Below, in pieces: positions 26,651 through 35,769 of a stretch of 64,000 bases of DNA. The DNA is taken from assembly GCA_020249925.1 (NCBI GenBank), contig JADCER010000013.1, positions 62,001 through 126,000 of the forward strand, read 5' to 3'. A program made the translations under genes and the position numbers. This DNA comes from Roseomonas sp. (lineage in GTDB: Bacteria; Pseudomonadota; Alphaproteobacteria; Acetobacterales; Acetobacteraceae). Each line of letters starts with the position of its first letter. Positions within the stretch are counted from its first letter, which is position 1. A model generated the notes under the pieces. That model was not told where the DNA came from and made no database searches. It worked only from the letters and a program-made list of their open reading frames with translations.

Positions 26651-27972
26651 CCGAAACCGTGAACCTTTCCCCGCGCGAGATCGTCTCAGAGCTTGATCGG
26701 CATATTGTCGGCCAGCAGGAAGCCAAGCGGGCGGTGGCTATTGCACTGCGCAATCGTTGGCGGCGCCAGCAATTGGCGCCGGGGTTGCGTGAAGAAGTGG
26801 TGCCGAAGAACATTCTGATGATCGGGCCGACCGGCTGCGGCAAGACGGAAATCGCGCGGCGTTTGGCGCGTTTGGCGAATGCGCCTTTCCTGAAGGTGGA
26901 AGCAACGAAATTCACCGAAGTTGGCTATGTCGGGCGTGATGTGGAGAGCATTGTGCGGGACTTGGTAGAGGTTGCCATCACCATGGGCCGCGACGCTGCG
27001 CGCAAGGGCGTGCAGGCCAAGGCAGAGCTTGCTGCCGAGGAAACCCTGCTGACGGCGCTGGTGGGTGAAGGGGCATCAGGGGAAACACGGCTGAAATTCC
27101 GCCGCATGCTGCGCGAAGGCCAATTGGAAAATCGCGAGATTGAAGTGCAATTGGCCGATAGCGGACCCGCGATGCCGATTGGCATGATTGATCTACCGGG
27201 CGGTCAGCCACCGCAAATGCAGAATTTACAGGACATGTTCGGCAAGATGTTCGGCGGGCGCAGCAAATCTCGCAAAATGACGGTGGCCGAAGCGCGGAGC
27301 GCACTGCTGAAGGATGAAGCCGACAAGCTATTGGATCAGGACGCGGTGGTGCATGATGCGCTTGCCAATGTGGAAGCCAATGGCATCGTCTTCCTGGATG
27401 AGATTGACAAGATTTGCGCCCGCACCAGCGAAAGCGGCTTTCGTGGCGGCGATGTCTCCCGCGAGGGGGTGCAGCGCGATTTGCTGCCGCTGATTGAAGG
27501 CACCACGGTGACAACCAAGCATGGGCCGGTGAAGACGGATCATGTATTGTTCATCGCCTCCGGCGCGTTCCATTTGGCCAAGCCTTCGGATCTTTTGCCG
27601 GAATTGCAGGGCCGCTTGCCGATCCGCGTGGAATTGAAGGCCCTGTCGCGCGATGATTTCCGCCGGATTTTGACCGAACCGGAACATTCCTTGCTGAAAC
27701 AATACACCGCGCTGCTTGGTACGGAAGCCGTGACGCTGGATTTCACACCGGATGCCGTTGAAGCGATTGCCGATCTGGCGGCAGAGATCAACGCGAGTGT
27801 GGAGAATATCGGCGCGCGGCGGCTGGCGACGGTGCTGGAACGGCTGCTGGAAGAAATCTCCTTCACCGCGACTGATCGCGCGGGGGAAGCGATTGCGGTG
27901 GATGCCGCCATGGTGCGCGACCGTGTCGCACCGCTCGCGGCCAGTGCTGATCTTTCGCGCTATATCCTATAG
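26647..27972 (+). CDS. hslU: ATP-dependent protease ATPase subunit HslU
   Basis: 441 residues. Walker [10 protein letters not shown], Walker [11 protein letters not shown], the pore-loop GYVGRD and sensor region [17 protein letters not shown] segment identify an AAA+ unfoldase, and the C-terminal SRYIL tail that docks into HslV is present. The I domain lies between Walker A and B and is about the usual length. Starts with ATGA overlap with hslV. Forms the HslUV two-component protease. Confidence 0.97.
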   Translation: MTETVNLSPREIVSELDRHIVGQQEAKRAVAIALRNRWRRQQLAPGLREEVVPKNILMIGPTGCGKTEIARRLARLANAPFLKVEATKFTEVGYVGRDVESIVRDLVEVAITMGRDAARKGVQAKAELAAEETLLTALVGEGASGETRLKFRRMLREGQLENREIEVQLADSGPAMPIGMIDLPGGQPPQMQNLQDMFGKMFGGRSKSRKMTVAEARSALLKDEADKLLDQDAVVHDALANVEANGIVFLDEIDKICARTSESGFRGGDVSREGVQRDLLPLIEGTTVTTKHGPVKTDHVLFIASGAFHLAKPSDLLPELQGRLPIRVELKALSRDDFRRILTEPEHSLLKQYTALLGTEAVTLDFTPDAVEAIADLAAEINASVENIGARRLATVLERLLEEISFTATDRAGEAIAVDAAMVRDRVAPLAASADLSRYIL

Positions 27973-28020
27973 GCCATGCCTGCTTCGCATCCGCTCACCA
28001 GACAGGGCCTAACCTATGTT

Positions 28021-28072
28021 TGGTCGCAGTTTCCGAGCCGCCAACTGCGCACACTTGGCTTGAAAATGCTCC
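28021..28072 (+). repeat. Interrupted palindromic repeat, copy 3
   Basis: Aligns with copy 2 across its whole length: TGGTCGCA-TTTCCGAG left part, inner arms GCCAACTG/CACTTGGC (one mismatch) and the TTGAAAATGCT right end. It fills most of the hslU-ecsC gap and ends about five bases before the ATG at 28077, where a ribosome-binding site would be expected. Confidence 0.7.
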
Positions 28073-28076
28073 AGCC

Positions 28077-28886
28077 ATGAGCCTTACGTTAAGCCCTGCG
28101 CCGCCGCCGCTCGGCCCCCGGGCCGAGGCTGAATTGCGTGCGGCATTTGACGCTTTGGAAAACCCTTCCTTCGCTGCGCGGCTTTCGGCGACGGTTGGCA
28201 CCCCGATCGAGGCGCTGACAGCAAGCCTGCCAAGCCCCCTGCAAGGCGGGCTGCAAGGCGCGGTGCGCGCCGCGCTCACCACCGCCATGGCGGCGGCGCT
28301 GCGGTCCTCTCCGGCGATGAGTGTTTCGGGGGTTCCCTCTGCCTGGTTGCATCGCGGGCTGGCAGCGGCAACAGGTGCTGCGGGTGGCGCCTTTGGCCTG
28401 GCCGGCACGCTGGCGGAATTACCGGTTTCCACCACCATTCTGCTACGCCAGATTGCGGCCATCGCGGCCGAGGAGGGTGAGGATTTGGCCCGGCCCGATA
28501 TCGCCGCCGAATGCCTGAAGATCTTTGCGCTTGGCGGCCGCGGGCGTGGTGATGATGCCGCCGAATCCGGCTATTTCGCGCTGCGCATTGCCCTGGCTGA
28601 AGCGCTGAAGGGCAGCATTGGTGCCAGCATATTGCCGGGTTTCATCGCGGCTATTGCGGCGCGCTTTGTGGGGCCGGTGGGGCTGAAAATTTCGGCCCAG
28701 GCGGCCCCGCTGATTGGCGCTGCGGCAGGTGCGGCGATCAACCTTGCGTTTCTGGAACATTTCCGCAGCGTGGCGCGCGGGCATTTCACGCTGCGGCGGC
28801 TGGAACGCGTGCATGGCGCTGCACAGGTGCGCGCGGCTTATGAAGCGCTGGCCGCAACGCGCGATGTGGCGTTTTCGAAGGTTTAG
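28077..28886 (+). CDS. EcsC-family protein
   Basis: 269 residues. Hydrophobic, Ala/Gly-rich segments around residues 100-120 and 180-225 and the AGGAFGLAGTLAELPVSTTI stretch are typical of EcsC-domain proteins, whose biochemical role is not settled. The ATG at 28077 follows directly after palindromic repeat copy 3 and has no good ribosome site; a TTG at 28020 would translate through the repeat in frame and is the alternative start. The stop overlaps the stop of the convergent glycosyltransferase gene. Confidence 0.75.
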   Translation: MSLTLSPAPPPLGPRAEAELRAAFDALENPSFAARLSATVGTPIEALTASLPSPLQGGLQGAVRAALTTAMAAALRSSPAMSVSGVPSAWLHRGLAAATGAAGGAFGLAGTLAELPVSTTILLRQIAAIAAEEGEDLARPDIAAECLKIFALGGRGRGDDAAESGYFALRIALAEALKGSIGASILPGFIAAIAARFVGPVGLKISAQAAPLIGAAAGAAINLAFLEHFRSVARGHFTLRRLERVHGAAQVRAAYEALAATRDVAFSKV

Positions 28887-29812
28887 GCGCTGGCGCCTTC
28901 CCCAATGACCGGACGGCGCCGCCCAGCCAGGAAGGCTTCGCGCAGGTTTTCCGGCACCTCTTCGGGCGAGAGGTAATCACCCCCCTCATAAAGCAACCCG
29001 TAACGAAGATAGCTTTCGCGCCGCACCGCTGCGACCAGATGAACAATGCCGATGGGCTGGCCCGATAATCTGGGTTCAATCCAGACGCCATCGTCGCTGC
29101 GCTTCTGCGGCAGGGCGTAGTGGCACATCCAATTCGCGCGTGAGGGGAGGGCGTGCACACGGTTGAGTTCTACCAGGGTTTTTTGCAGTGCGACCTGATC
29201 GCACAATCCTGTCATTCCTTTTCGAAGTGTCAGTCGGAAATTTTCCGACCATTTTTCCCAAAGTAAAGGATCCGCGTTGATCGCGTAGACGCCAGCGTTG
29301 ACGAGCGGCAGCAGACTCATACGGCGCGCGATGTCTTCACCGAAGGCTTCAGTCCACTGACCGAACTTGTATCGATGGAATTGTATGGCGCTTGGAAGAT
29401 GCTGCATGAATGGATATGCAATATCCACCTCCGGGCTTACGGCCGCGGCTCCATTTTCGGCGCCTCTTAAATAATATTGGATGACCGTTGAATCCTGAAC
29501 CCAGGCATCAGCATCGATCCATAGGTAGATGTCATAGCCTGGCGCGTAGCGCGGCAGGAAGGGCCTGATTGTAAGCCCGAGTTTGTGTGGCGCGTAACCG
29601 GGCAATCCAGCCACATTCAGATCATCCTTTGGTGTGATGATGCGATGGGTTCTGGCTTCCAGCCAGGCTAATTCCGGCTGCGTACAGCCGAGATCGAAAA
29701 AAATCACTTCAGCTTGATATAGCGGCAGAACGCGGCGGAGGGAAAGAATCAACCCCTTTACAAGATAGAACAAATTCGTGTCGCTGGCGGTGCAGATAGC
29801 AAGTTTCGGCAT
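28883..29812 (-). CDS. Glycosyltransferase (GT-A-like)
   Basis: 309 residues. Begins LAICTASDTNLFYLVKGLILSLRR, like GT-A enzymes that scan for a nucleotide sugar. A DxD-type metal site is seen in YLWIDADAW (Asp100, Asp102), followed by an acceptor-side region with NAGVYAIN (a common GT8-like motif) and DQVALQ. The start at 29812 has an AGGAAA upstream; the longer frame to 29851 is less likely. Opens the AT-richer surface-glycan region and is followed on the same strand by the broken galE. Donor and acceptor cannot be predicted. Confidence 0.75.
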   Translation of the reverse strand: MPKLAICTASDTNLFYLVKGLILSLRRVLPLYQAEVIFFDLGCTQPELAWLEARTHRIITPKDDLNVAGLPGYAPHKLGLTIRPFLPRYAPGYDIYLWIDADAWVQDSTVIQYYLRGAENGAAAVSPEVDIAYPFMQHLPSAIQFHRYKFGQWTEAFGEDIARRMSLLPLVNAGVYAINADPLLWEKWSENFRLTLRKGMTGLCDQVALQKTLVELNRVHALPSRANWMCHYALPQKRSDDGVWIEPRLSGQPIGIVHLVAAVRRESYLRYGLLYEGGDYLSPEEVPENLREAFLAGRRRPVIGEGASA

Positions 29813-30166
29813 GATGTTTTCCTGAAAACACCTTCGGCAGAAGGAAGCCATGGCTGATTGGCAATATTTAGGCCCGTTTACCGTTTCGATTCATCCACTG
29901 GGTGGTTAGCATGCCCCATGCTGCTTGTGAAGTTTGCTTGGGATGCAGCGCTAAGTTTCACTATCCGCACCTTGTATGGTGGCCTGGTCCAAGCGCGCGC
30001 AACATGGCAAGTAAAAGATATTTCGCGAAATCATGATCTCTGGGACGGTACCATCCGAACCAACTGCCGCAGCTGGGCCTTTCCGCCTTCAGTACTATTC
30101 CGCATCAACGCACTTCACCATCAGAAGGACGCAGAAATACCGCCCGTGGCTGGTCCTTTTGATACG
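29813..30166. other. Gene-free stretch upstream of the glycosyltransferase
   Basis: About 354 bases between the glycosyltransferase start and the end of the broken galE. Base composition is more AT-rich than the core genes. It probably contains the glycosyltransferase promoter; no clear boxes, repeats or RNA structures were recognised. A plus-strand open frame across it runs antisense into galE and has no family likeness. Confidence 0.4.
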
Positions 30167-31149
30167 TCATCCGCCTCTCGAATGGTGACGTTCGAACCAT
30201 TTGGCTGCCGAGGCAACGATCTGGTCAACCGTCGTAAAGCGGGGTGTCCAGCCAAGCAAATCGTAGGCGCAGGCTGGTAACGCAAACAGCGCAGGGGGAT
30301 CACCCGCACAACGACTGACATATTCCCTCGGTACGGTGCGCGATAACGCCCGCTTCACCGCACCAATCATTTCTTCACGGATGTCCCGGCGCCTGTCGCA
30401 AGATTGACGGCAATGCTCTTGCCGCCCTCATCGAGATAAGCGAGAGCCCGGACATGCGCATCTGCCAGATCGCTGACATGGATGTAGTCACGAATGGCCG
30501 TTCCATCCGGTGTAGGATAGTCAGTGCCGAATACCTTGAATACACCAAGACCAAGGGCCGCGCGAATGGCCAAGGGAATTGCGTGGGTCTCGGGATCATG
30601 ACGCTTACCAAGTTCGCCATCGGGGTCGGCGCCAGCGGCGTTGAAATATCGGAATGTGACCGGCCTGATACCATAGGCAGCCCCGTAGTCAGCCAAGGCG
30701 CGTTCAATGACAAGCCTTGTAAATCCATAAGGATTGACCGGCATTTGAGAATGAGTTTCCAGAATTGGCAGAGGACCAGCGTCCCCATAAGTGGCGCAGG
30801 AGGAGGAAAATACGATTCTATCCAAACCATGCCGGCGCATGGCATCCAACAGCGTGATCGAACCGCAAACATTGTTTTGATAATAACGCGCAGGATCCTG
30901 CACGGATTCGCCGACATAGGCAAAAGCAGCAAAATGCATCACAAATTCTGGACGATATTTTTCGATGACGCGATCAAGATCGGACGGATTTGAGATATCA
31001 CCCTTTTCAAAGGGTCCCCATCTAACCGACTCGATGTGCCCATGAACGAGATTATCAACAACGATCGGCAGATACCCAGCCTGCTTCAGCGCCTTGCAGG
31101 TATGGCTGCCGATAAAGCCAGCGCCGCCGAGCACCAATACTGACTTCAT
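30167..31149 (-). pseudogene. galE: UDP-glucose 4-epimerase gene with a frameshift
   Basis: The first frame encodes VLVLGGAGFIGSHTCKALK (NAD-binding), the SSSCATYG segment with catalytic Ser, a VNPYGFTRLVIE segment (Tyr-x3-Lys position reads YGFTR), RYFNAAGADPDGE and RDYIHVSDLADAH, and stops after ATGAGTSVKK at 30367. The remaining normal C-terminus (MIGAVKRALSRTVPREY ... WFERHHSRGG) continues in another frame to 30167. The junction reads GTGAAGAAATGATT; one extra G would restore SVKEMIGAV, so a one-base loss in an A-rich run is the simplest explanation. Note also Arg where the family has the catalytic Lys (Tyr-x3-Lys). Either a real pseudogene or an assembly error. Would interconvert UDP-glucose and UDP-galactose, the precursor of the mutase encoded nearby. 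Confidence 0.85.
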
Positions 31150-31534
31150 GCCTGCGCCATGCTTGTCATGCATCCTCCTGAACCAGTATCATCTGAGCTC
31201 TTTCTGCAGTTTATAAGGAGCCTTTCCGCCGTTGAAACTCCATCACCCACTTAGTTCTGAACACAACGATATAAAGGATCTGTCGCTTTGGGCCAAAGCA
31301 AATGGATGGCCACTTTTTCCCCGGGAATCGCTGTGAGGGCAGATATGATCAAGATTACCCATACTGCCACGCGCATTCTGGTTTGACTCCGAAAGTCCCA
31401 GTTCGGTTACGTCACAGTCTTGAATCGTGATAGAAACTCCGCTGAATATCCAGAACGATGTCACCAGTGAGCCTCACATGACCCTCAATCTCTCAATACC
31501 CGGTGAAATGACCGAAACCGAACTCCATCGGCTT
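31150..31534. other. Gene-free stretch between galE and the left IS remnant
   Basis: About 385 bases without a convincing gene. A minus-strand open frame (31243-31464) has no family likeness. It should include the galE promoter region. It may hold further decayed transposase sequence upstream of the IS remnant, but I could not align it to the right-hand copy beyond 31535. Confidence 0.4.
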
Positions 31535-31631
31535 AGGTGACCAGCCAGACAAAAACTGCCAAACTCAAAGCCGCTTAAGGCCTGCTTCACATGCGGTCAC
31601 TTTCAGGGGAATATCGTAGGTGTTCAGAACA
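31535..31631 (+). mobile_element. IS481-family remnant, left copy (transposase 3' end plus terminal repeat)
   Basis: About 88 bases match, in inverted orientation, the stretch 35453-35540, which contains the last codons of an IS481-family transposase and its terminal sequence; by eye about ten differences. The frame reads VTSQTKTAKLKAA before a TAA at 31576-31578, against VTSQTKTVRLKAA on the right. An in-frame TAG precedes it, so no protein is made. The outer end of the element lies near 31631, where TGTTCTGAACACC (minus strand) parallels TGTCTACACC at 35448. Confidence 0.8.
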
Positions 31632-31674
31632 CCGTTGCGAGAAAGTCGTGCATTTATACAAAGGAAGCAAAGAA

Positions 31675-32376
31675 ATGGACATCAATCAGCTCGTATCTCT
31701 TTTGGTCAGAAACGTGAACCACCATGTAGCAGGAAAAAGAAGTGCGCATTCCTATGATGTGGTGCAAATGGCGCAAATTTTAGCCGCTTTCGATTCCGCA
31801 AAGTATTTGACGGACAAAATGCTCGTGGCGGAGAACGTTGGGTCTGACCTTGATCTGTTGCAGCGCGCTATCGGCTTAAGGTCTTTTGACGGAATGGTTT
31901 TAGAGTTCGGCGTGGCTTCTGGACGCACTATAAACCACATGGCAAGCTTAACTGCCGAGACAATCTATGGATTTGATTCTTTTGCAGGGCTGCCAGAAGC
32001 GTGGCGAACGGGCTTTCAACAGGGCGCTTTCGCTCAGCAAATTCCAAAGGTACGTGACAATGTGGAGTTAATAGTAGGGCTATTTTCAGAGACAATTCCG
32101 AAGTTTTTGAAAACAGTAAACGGACGCAAAATATCATTGCTTCATATTGATTGTGATCTTTATTCATCCACTAAGATGGTATTTGAATTTTTGGCACCCC
32201 TCATTGTGCCGGGTACAGTGATTATCTTCGATGAATATTTCAATTATCCCGGATGGCGTTATCATGAGTTCGCCGCCTTTCAAGAGTTCATTTCAGAGCG
32301 CGGTTTGGCATATCGATACGACTCCTTCGTATCAAAACATCAACAGGTTTGCGTAATTATCGAATCGTATCGTTAG
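31675..32376 (+). CDS. TylF/MycF-like SAM-dependent methyltransferase
   Basis: 233 residues. The SAM-binding strand VLEFGVASGRTINHMA, the FDSFAGLPEAW stretch and the metal-binding IDCDLYSSTKMVFEFLAPL, then VIIFDEYFNYPGW, are the pattern of the TylF (macrocin O-methyltransferase) family, which also includes many surface-polysaccharide sugar methylases. Start at 31675 because AAGGAAG lies about eight bases upstream; the longer frame from 31591 runs out of the IS remnant. The gene is strikingly AT-rich (32101-32160 has 18 G/C in 60). First gene of the IS-bounded cassette; likely O-methylates a glycan sugar. Confidence 0.85.
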   Translation: MDINQLVSLLVRNVNHHVAGKRSAHSYDVVQMAQILAAFDSAKYLTDKMLVAENVGSDLDLLQRAIGLRSFDGMVLEFGVASGRTINHMASLTAETIYGFDSFAGLPEAWRTGFQQGAFAQQIPKVRDNVELIVGLFSETIPKFLKTVNGRKISLLHIDCDLYSSTKMVFEFLAPLIVPGTVIIFDEYFNYPGWRYHEFAAFQEFISERGLAYRYDSFVSKHQQVCVIIESYR

Positions 32377-32646
32377 ACTAAAAGTGCTCTTGGGAATAGC
32401 CGATGACCTCGCAGGTGGTGCTGGCATTTGATAACTTACAGGCACGTATCAGCAACAACAGGTCACGTCGCGCTACCGTATCTTTCATGGTCATTGTAGT
32501 GATATCTCGTGTTTGACGCTTATGTTGCAACCACCTCAAATACGCTCGAAAGTCGCTCCGCGACCGCGACCGGGCGTGCAGACCCTCACAATTAGTGTAT
32601 ACTTCGATCCATAACCACTGTCCGGCGATTAGCAAATCAAAACCTT

Positions 32647-33681
32647 CTAGACATTACCATGCGAGATTACCGCAAGAAACTCATCCACGCAAACCAAAGC
32701 AGAATTTATCGCCTGGTGCATATCCAGATACGCATATAAGCCGCAGCGTCCGATGAACGTCATGTTCCCAGGGACCATGGCCCGATAACTATCATAGATG
32801 GCCCTATTTTTTCGTTCTATATCTTTAACCGGATAAAACCGCTCGAAGTTGTTTTCAGGGAAATCGCAGGGAATCTCGAAGGTTAGAATGGTGTGGGACG
32901 GGTGGTCACCATGTCCAGGTAGATTTTTCCATTCAGTGACACGAGTATACTTTTCATCATGGGTGAAGTTGACTGTCGCGACAGGGAAAACTCTGGGCAC
33001 AGGTAAGGCATGAGTTTCAAACTTGATCGACCGATAGGGAAGAATACCAAGCTCAAAGTCGAAATACTCATCCGGGGACATGGAGTTGAATATGTGGGTG
33101 TAGTCGACGTTCATGGATTTTTCATGACTACAGTCAAGTGTCACCTGAATGGATGAATGATCAAGGATGTTCTCAACAAGTCTTGTATACCCTAATGCAG
33201 GAAGCGCCTGAAAGGTATCATTGGGGAAATACAGCTCATTCATGTCGTTACGTATGGGAACACGTTGGATGATTGAAGGGTCAAGCTCATCCAATTCAAC
33301 CCCCCACATCTTGCGCGTATATGGGCGATAGAAAACATCGAGGACATTTTCCTCCCCCACGATGGCAAGTGTTTCCTGATTGACCGGAAGCGTGACCAAC
33401 CGTCCATCCTTAAGCATCGCTTTCACGCGATGCTCATATGGAAGCCATTGAGTGAACCGAGAAAGAAATGAAACAACCCTGGCGTTGGAAGTATGGAACA
33501 AATGGGGACCGTACATATGCTGGCGAATGCCGTAAGGGCCGATGAAATCATGAGCATTACCAGCAACATGTGAACGACGGTCAATGACGTGAACTTGATA
33601 GCCCTTTTCGGCTAGACACCGCGCGATAGTAACGCCCGAAAAACCGGCGCCTACTACGAGTATGTTTTTGCTCTTTTCCAT
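32647..33681 (-). CDS. glf: UDP-galactopyranose mutase-like flavoprotein
   Basis: 344 residues. The FAD-binding N-terminus ILVVGAGFSGVTIARCLAEKG with VIDRRSHVAGNAHD, the YTRKMWGV segment and the C-terminal GRCGLYAYLDMHQAI are characteristic of UDP-galactopyranose mutase, which converts UDP-galactopyranose to UDP-galactofuranose for cell-surface glycans. The middle TRVTEWKNLPGHG differs from the E. coli version, as in some divergent mutases. An AGGA four bases upstream supports the start. Lies 63 bases downstream of the fusion gene on the same strand. The 270 bases on its 3' side (32377-32646) contain no gene I can support. Confidence 0.87.
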   Translation of the reverse strand: MEKSKNILVVGAGFSGVTIARCLAEKGYQVHVIDRRSHVAGNAHDFIGPYGIRQHMYGPHLFHTSNARVVSFLSRFTQWLPYEHRVKAMLKDGRLVTLPVNQETLAIVGEENVLDVFYRPYTRKMWGVELDELDPSIIQRVPIRNDMNELYFPNDTFQALPALGYTRLVENILDHSSIQVTLDCSHEKSMNVDYTHIFNSMSPDEYFDFELGILPYRSIKFETHALPVPRVFPVATVNFTHDEKYTRVTEWKNLPGHGDHPSHTILTFEIPCDFPENNFERFYPVKDIERKNRAIYDSYRAMVPGNMTFIGRCGLYAYLDMHQAINSALVCVDEFLAVISHGNV

Positions 33682-33744
33682 CGTCCTACCATTCGATTTT
33701 AGGAAAACGCACGCAATACCTTGGGGAGTTAGTATAGCTCATTG

Positions 33745-35229
33745 TCACAGGTCAGAGATATAGGCGATCGGATAGTGAATTAACTGAAGCCCCTCATGCT
33801 GCTTGAAACGAATCCAGATATGAAAGAGGCGTTCTGCCAAAAAGCCGATTTCCCTGTTTTGATATTGACTGGCGCGGAGTGTTGGGTAGGCCTTTTCAAA
33901 ATCCTGCAATACATCAAACAGAAATGCGCATAGCTCATCGAATATCTCCCAATGACTCACAAGCAAATTGGCGAAAAAAATCTCCTTTTCTTTCAAGCTA
34001 CTGGCTATGAAGGGAACAAGGTGCGGGTGTTTTCGGGTCAGATAGCCTACCACGTGCGCAAGATCGTTGATGCAACAGGCACGATGATATTGTTCCCAGA
34101 GAGACGTATTGCTCCGGAATGGCGGGGGGCAAATGAGGGCATTTTTCGGAAGCTTACGGAATAATTCTTCGTTAAAAAAAGCACCTGTCAATTTGAATAG
34201 GGCCTCTTTGGAATAATTTATCTGGCGGTGACCGCCTGCTGGCGTGCGAAAGTCAAAAAGACGACGATAGTGGCAGAAACCGACGACATCTGAATAAGGA
34301 CCCTCACTCCATATCTTATGAAAAGCCGTCAATTCACACCAGCGCCGGTTATCCAGCCTTGGCGTCCGCTCGGTTATGTCAGTCATGGTTCCAGGGGGAG
34401 CTTGGTCGGCACCAGGGCCGACGTAAATAGGTGTCACTAAGCCCAGATGATCCGCAGACCTGTAGACATGGTCTACAGCATATAGCTTCGCTTCAAAAGG
34501 CGCATTGGCTGAACGATTTACCGGCGACCTCTTAACCGCAGGGGCGACTGAAGGGATGCTATCTTTACGAAGAACAAAAATGAAGCTGTAGAACATATCC
34601 CAAGACGAAGGCATGATCGGGCTTTCGTAGGGTGAACGCGATTCAGTAAGGCTATGCACCCTCTGACTGAACTCAAAAAATTGGTCCAATAGAATTGCTC
34701 CATAATGTTGATTTATGGATTCATTTCCATAGAATGACAATTGATAGCCAGTATTGATGATTATTTCTACCATGTCCTCCACTTCAGGCAATCCGTTGAC
34801 CGCATGGGCGGCTAACCAAGGGGGGATGCCGATGCTAAATTTCTTGAATAATCCAACCAAGCTCCGCTCGCCCATCGTTGCTACGCTTCCACAGGGACAT
34901 GAAATGATGATTTTCTGGCGGGCAACGCGAATGAGCTCGGCGATGGCTCGCGCTCTTTCCATATACTCAAGACGATGTAAGACATCGACGCAAACAACTA
35001 TATCGAATGCTTGGTCCCCAAAGGGCATTTCAAGGACACTGCCCGGTTTGGGCTCTACCCACTCATTCAGACCGTCTGGAAAGCTTGTATCGAGGCACAC
35101 AACCCTCCGATTAAGGAAGCGTGCGATACCCGCATCGCCAGAACCCGCCTCAAGAACCGAAACCTGTGGATCAAGCAGCTCCCGGTTTTGATCAATAATC
35201 TTCGCGTATTTGTTTTTCTGAGCGAGCAT
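33745..35229 (-). CDS. Fusion protein: SAM methyltransferase domain + DUF4422 glycosyltransferase-like domain
   Basis: 494 residues. Residues about 20-180 form a class I methyltransferase (VSVLEAGSGDAGIARFL as motif I; FDIVVCVDVLHRLE as motif II/post-I). After a Pro/Ser-rich linker (about 230-250) comes a DUF4422 domain (about 250-494): YRSADHLGLVTPIYVGPGAD, DNRRWCELTAFHKIW and DVVGFCHYRRLF are its hallmarks; such domains occur in exopolysaccharide and O-antigen gene clusters. The ATG at 35229 has GGAGG nine bases upstream; a GTG at 35271 would add 14 residues. Transcribed ahead of the glf-like gene. Probably transfers and methylates a sugar of one surface glycan. Confidence 0.8.
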   Translation of the reverse strand: MLAQKNKYAKIIDQNRELLDPQVSVLEAGSGDAGIARFLNRRVVCLDTSFPDGLNEWVEPKPGSVLEMPFGDQAFDIVVCVDVLHRLEYMERARAIAELIRVARQKIIISCPCGSVATMGERSLVGLFKKFSIGIPPWLAAHAVNGLPEVEDMVEIIINTGYQLSFYGNESINQHYGAILLDQFFEFSQRVHSLTESRSPYESPIMPSSWDMFYSFIFVLRKDSIPSVAPAVKRSPVNRSANAPFEAKLYAVDHVYRSADHLGLVTPIYVGPGADQAPPGTMTDITERTPRLDNRRWCELTAFHKIWSEGPYSDVVGFCHYRRLFDFRTPAGGHRQINYSKEALFKLTGAFFNEELFRKLPKNALICPPPFRSNTSLWEQYHRACCINDLAHVVGYLTRKHPHLVPFIASSLKEKEIFFANLLVSHWEIFDELCAFLFDVLQDFEKAYPTLRASQYQNREIGFLAERLFHIWIRFKQHEGLQLIHYPIAYISDL

Positions 35230-35447
35230 TAGCCACAGCCTCCCGTAAAGCACTGCAAGACCTTCGAACACGGTTTCAGCACGATATCATTATCAATGAA
35301 TATGAAGATAGTCTTTTGGGGATATACAACCGGTCAGGCTAGCCCTCAAAGCGTTATGTTGGGCTACCGCCCCTAGGTTCCGTGGTTTACAATGCCCAAT
35401 CAGATTTTATTTCCCATACCTGCTTTCCGCTGGTCGATCTTGTGCAA

Positions 35448-35769
35448 TGTCTACACCTACGATACCCCCTGACAGAGACCGCATTTGAAGCAGGCATCAG
35501 GCGGCTTTGAGTCTGACAGTTTTTGTCTGGCTGGTCACCTCCGTGTTGGTGGTTTTCGGCATGCCCTCGGTAACGGCGCGGATGGGCGTTCGCCCATTCA
35601 TGCCGCGCCCCTGATGGGGCCGCTTAGTGTTGTAGCCCTCAAGGTATTCATTGAGCACCGCCTGCATCTCCTCAATGCTTTCAAACCAGGTGCGGCGTCC
35701 CTCGACCCGGAAATGCTCATCAAGCAGGGTGTGGCGGAAGCGTTCAAGGATGCAATTGGATTGCACGCG
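35448..35769 (-). mobile_element. IS481-family element, right copy, truncated transposase
   Basis: A transposase C-terminus reads on the minus strand from about 35769 to the stop at 35497: RVQSNCILERFRHTLLDEHF, then RRTWFESIEEMQAVLNEY, YNTKRPHQGRGMNGRTPIRAV. This is the end of the DDE (rve) integrase core of IS481-type transposases, with the catalytic Glu in ERF. The 5' two thirds of the gene are missing; the frame upstream of about 35769 (to 35862) does not resemble transposase. The noncoding tail ends in TGTCTACACC at 35448, a typical TGT-starting terminus. Same element as the inverted remnant at 31535-31631. Confidence 0.82.

Noticed and set aside
29858..30280. Plus-strand frame of 140 codons upstream of the glycosyltransferase
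   Set aside because: Runs antisense into the galE 3' end and has no recognisable motif.
32378..32635. Minus-strand frame of 85 codons between the methyltransferase and glf-like genes
   Set aside because: No family likeness, no ribosome site, and composition typical of random AT-richer DNA.
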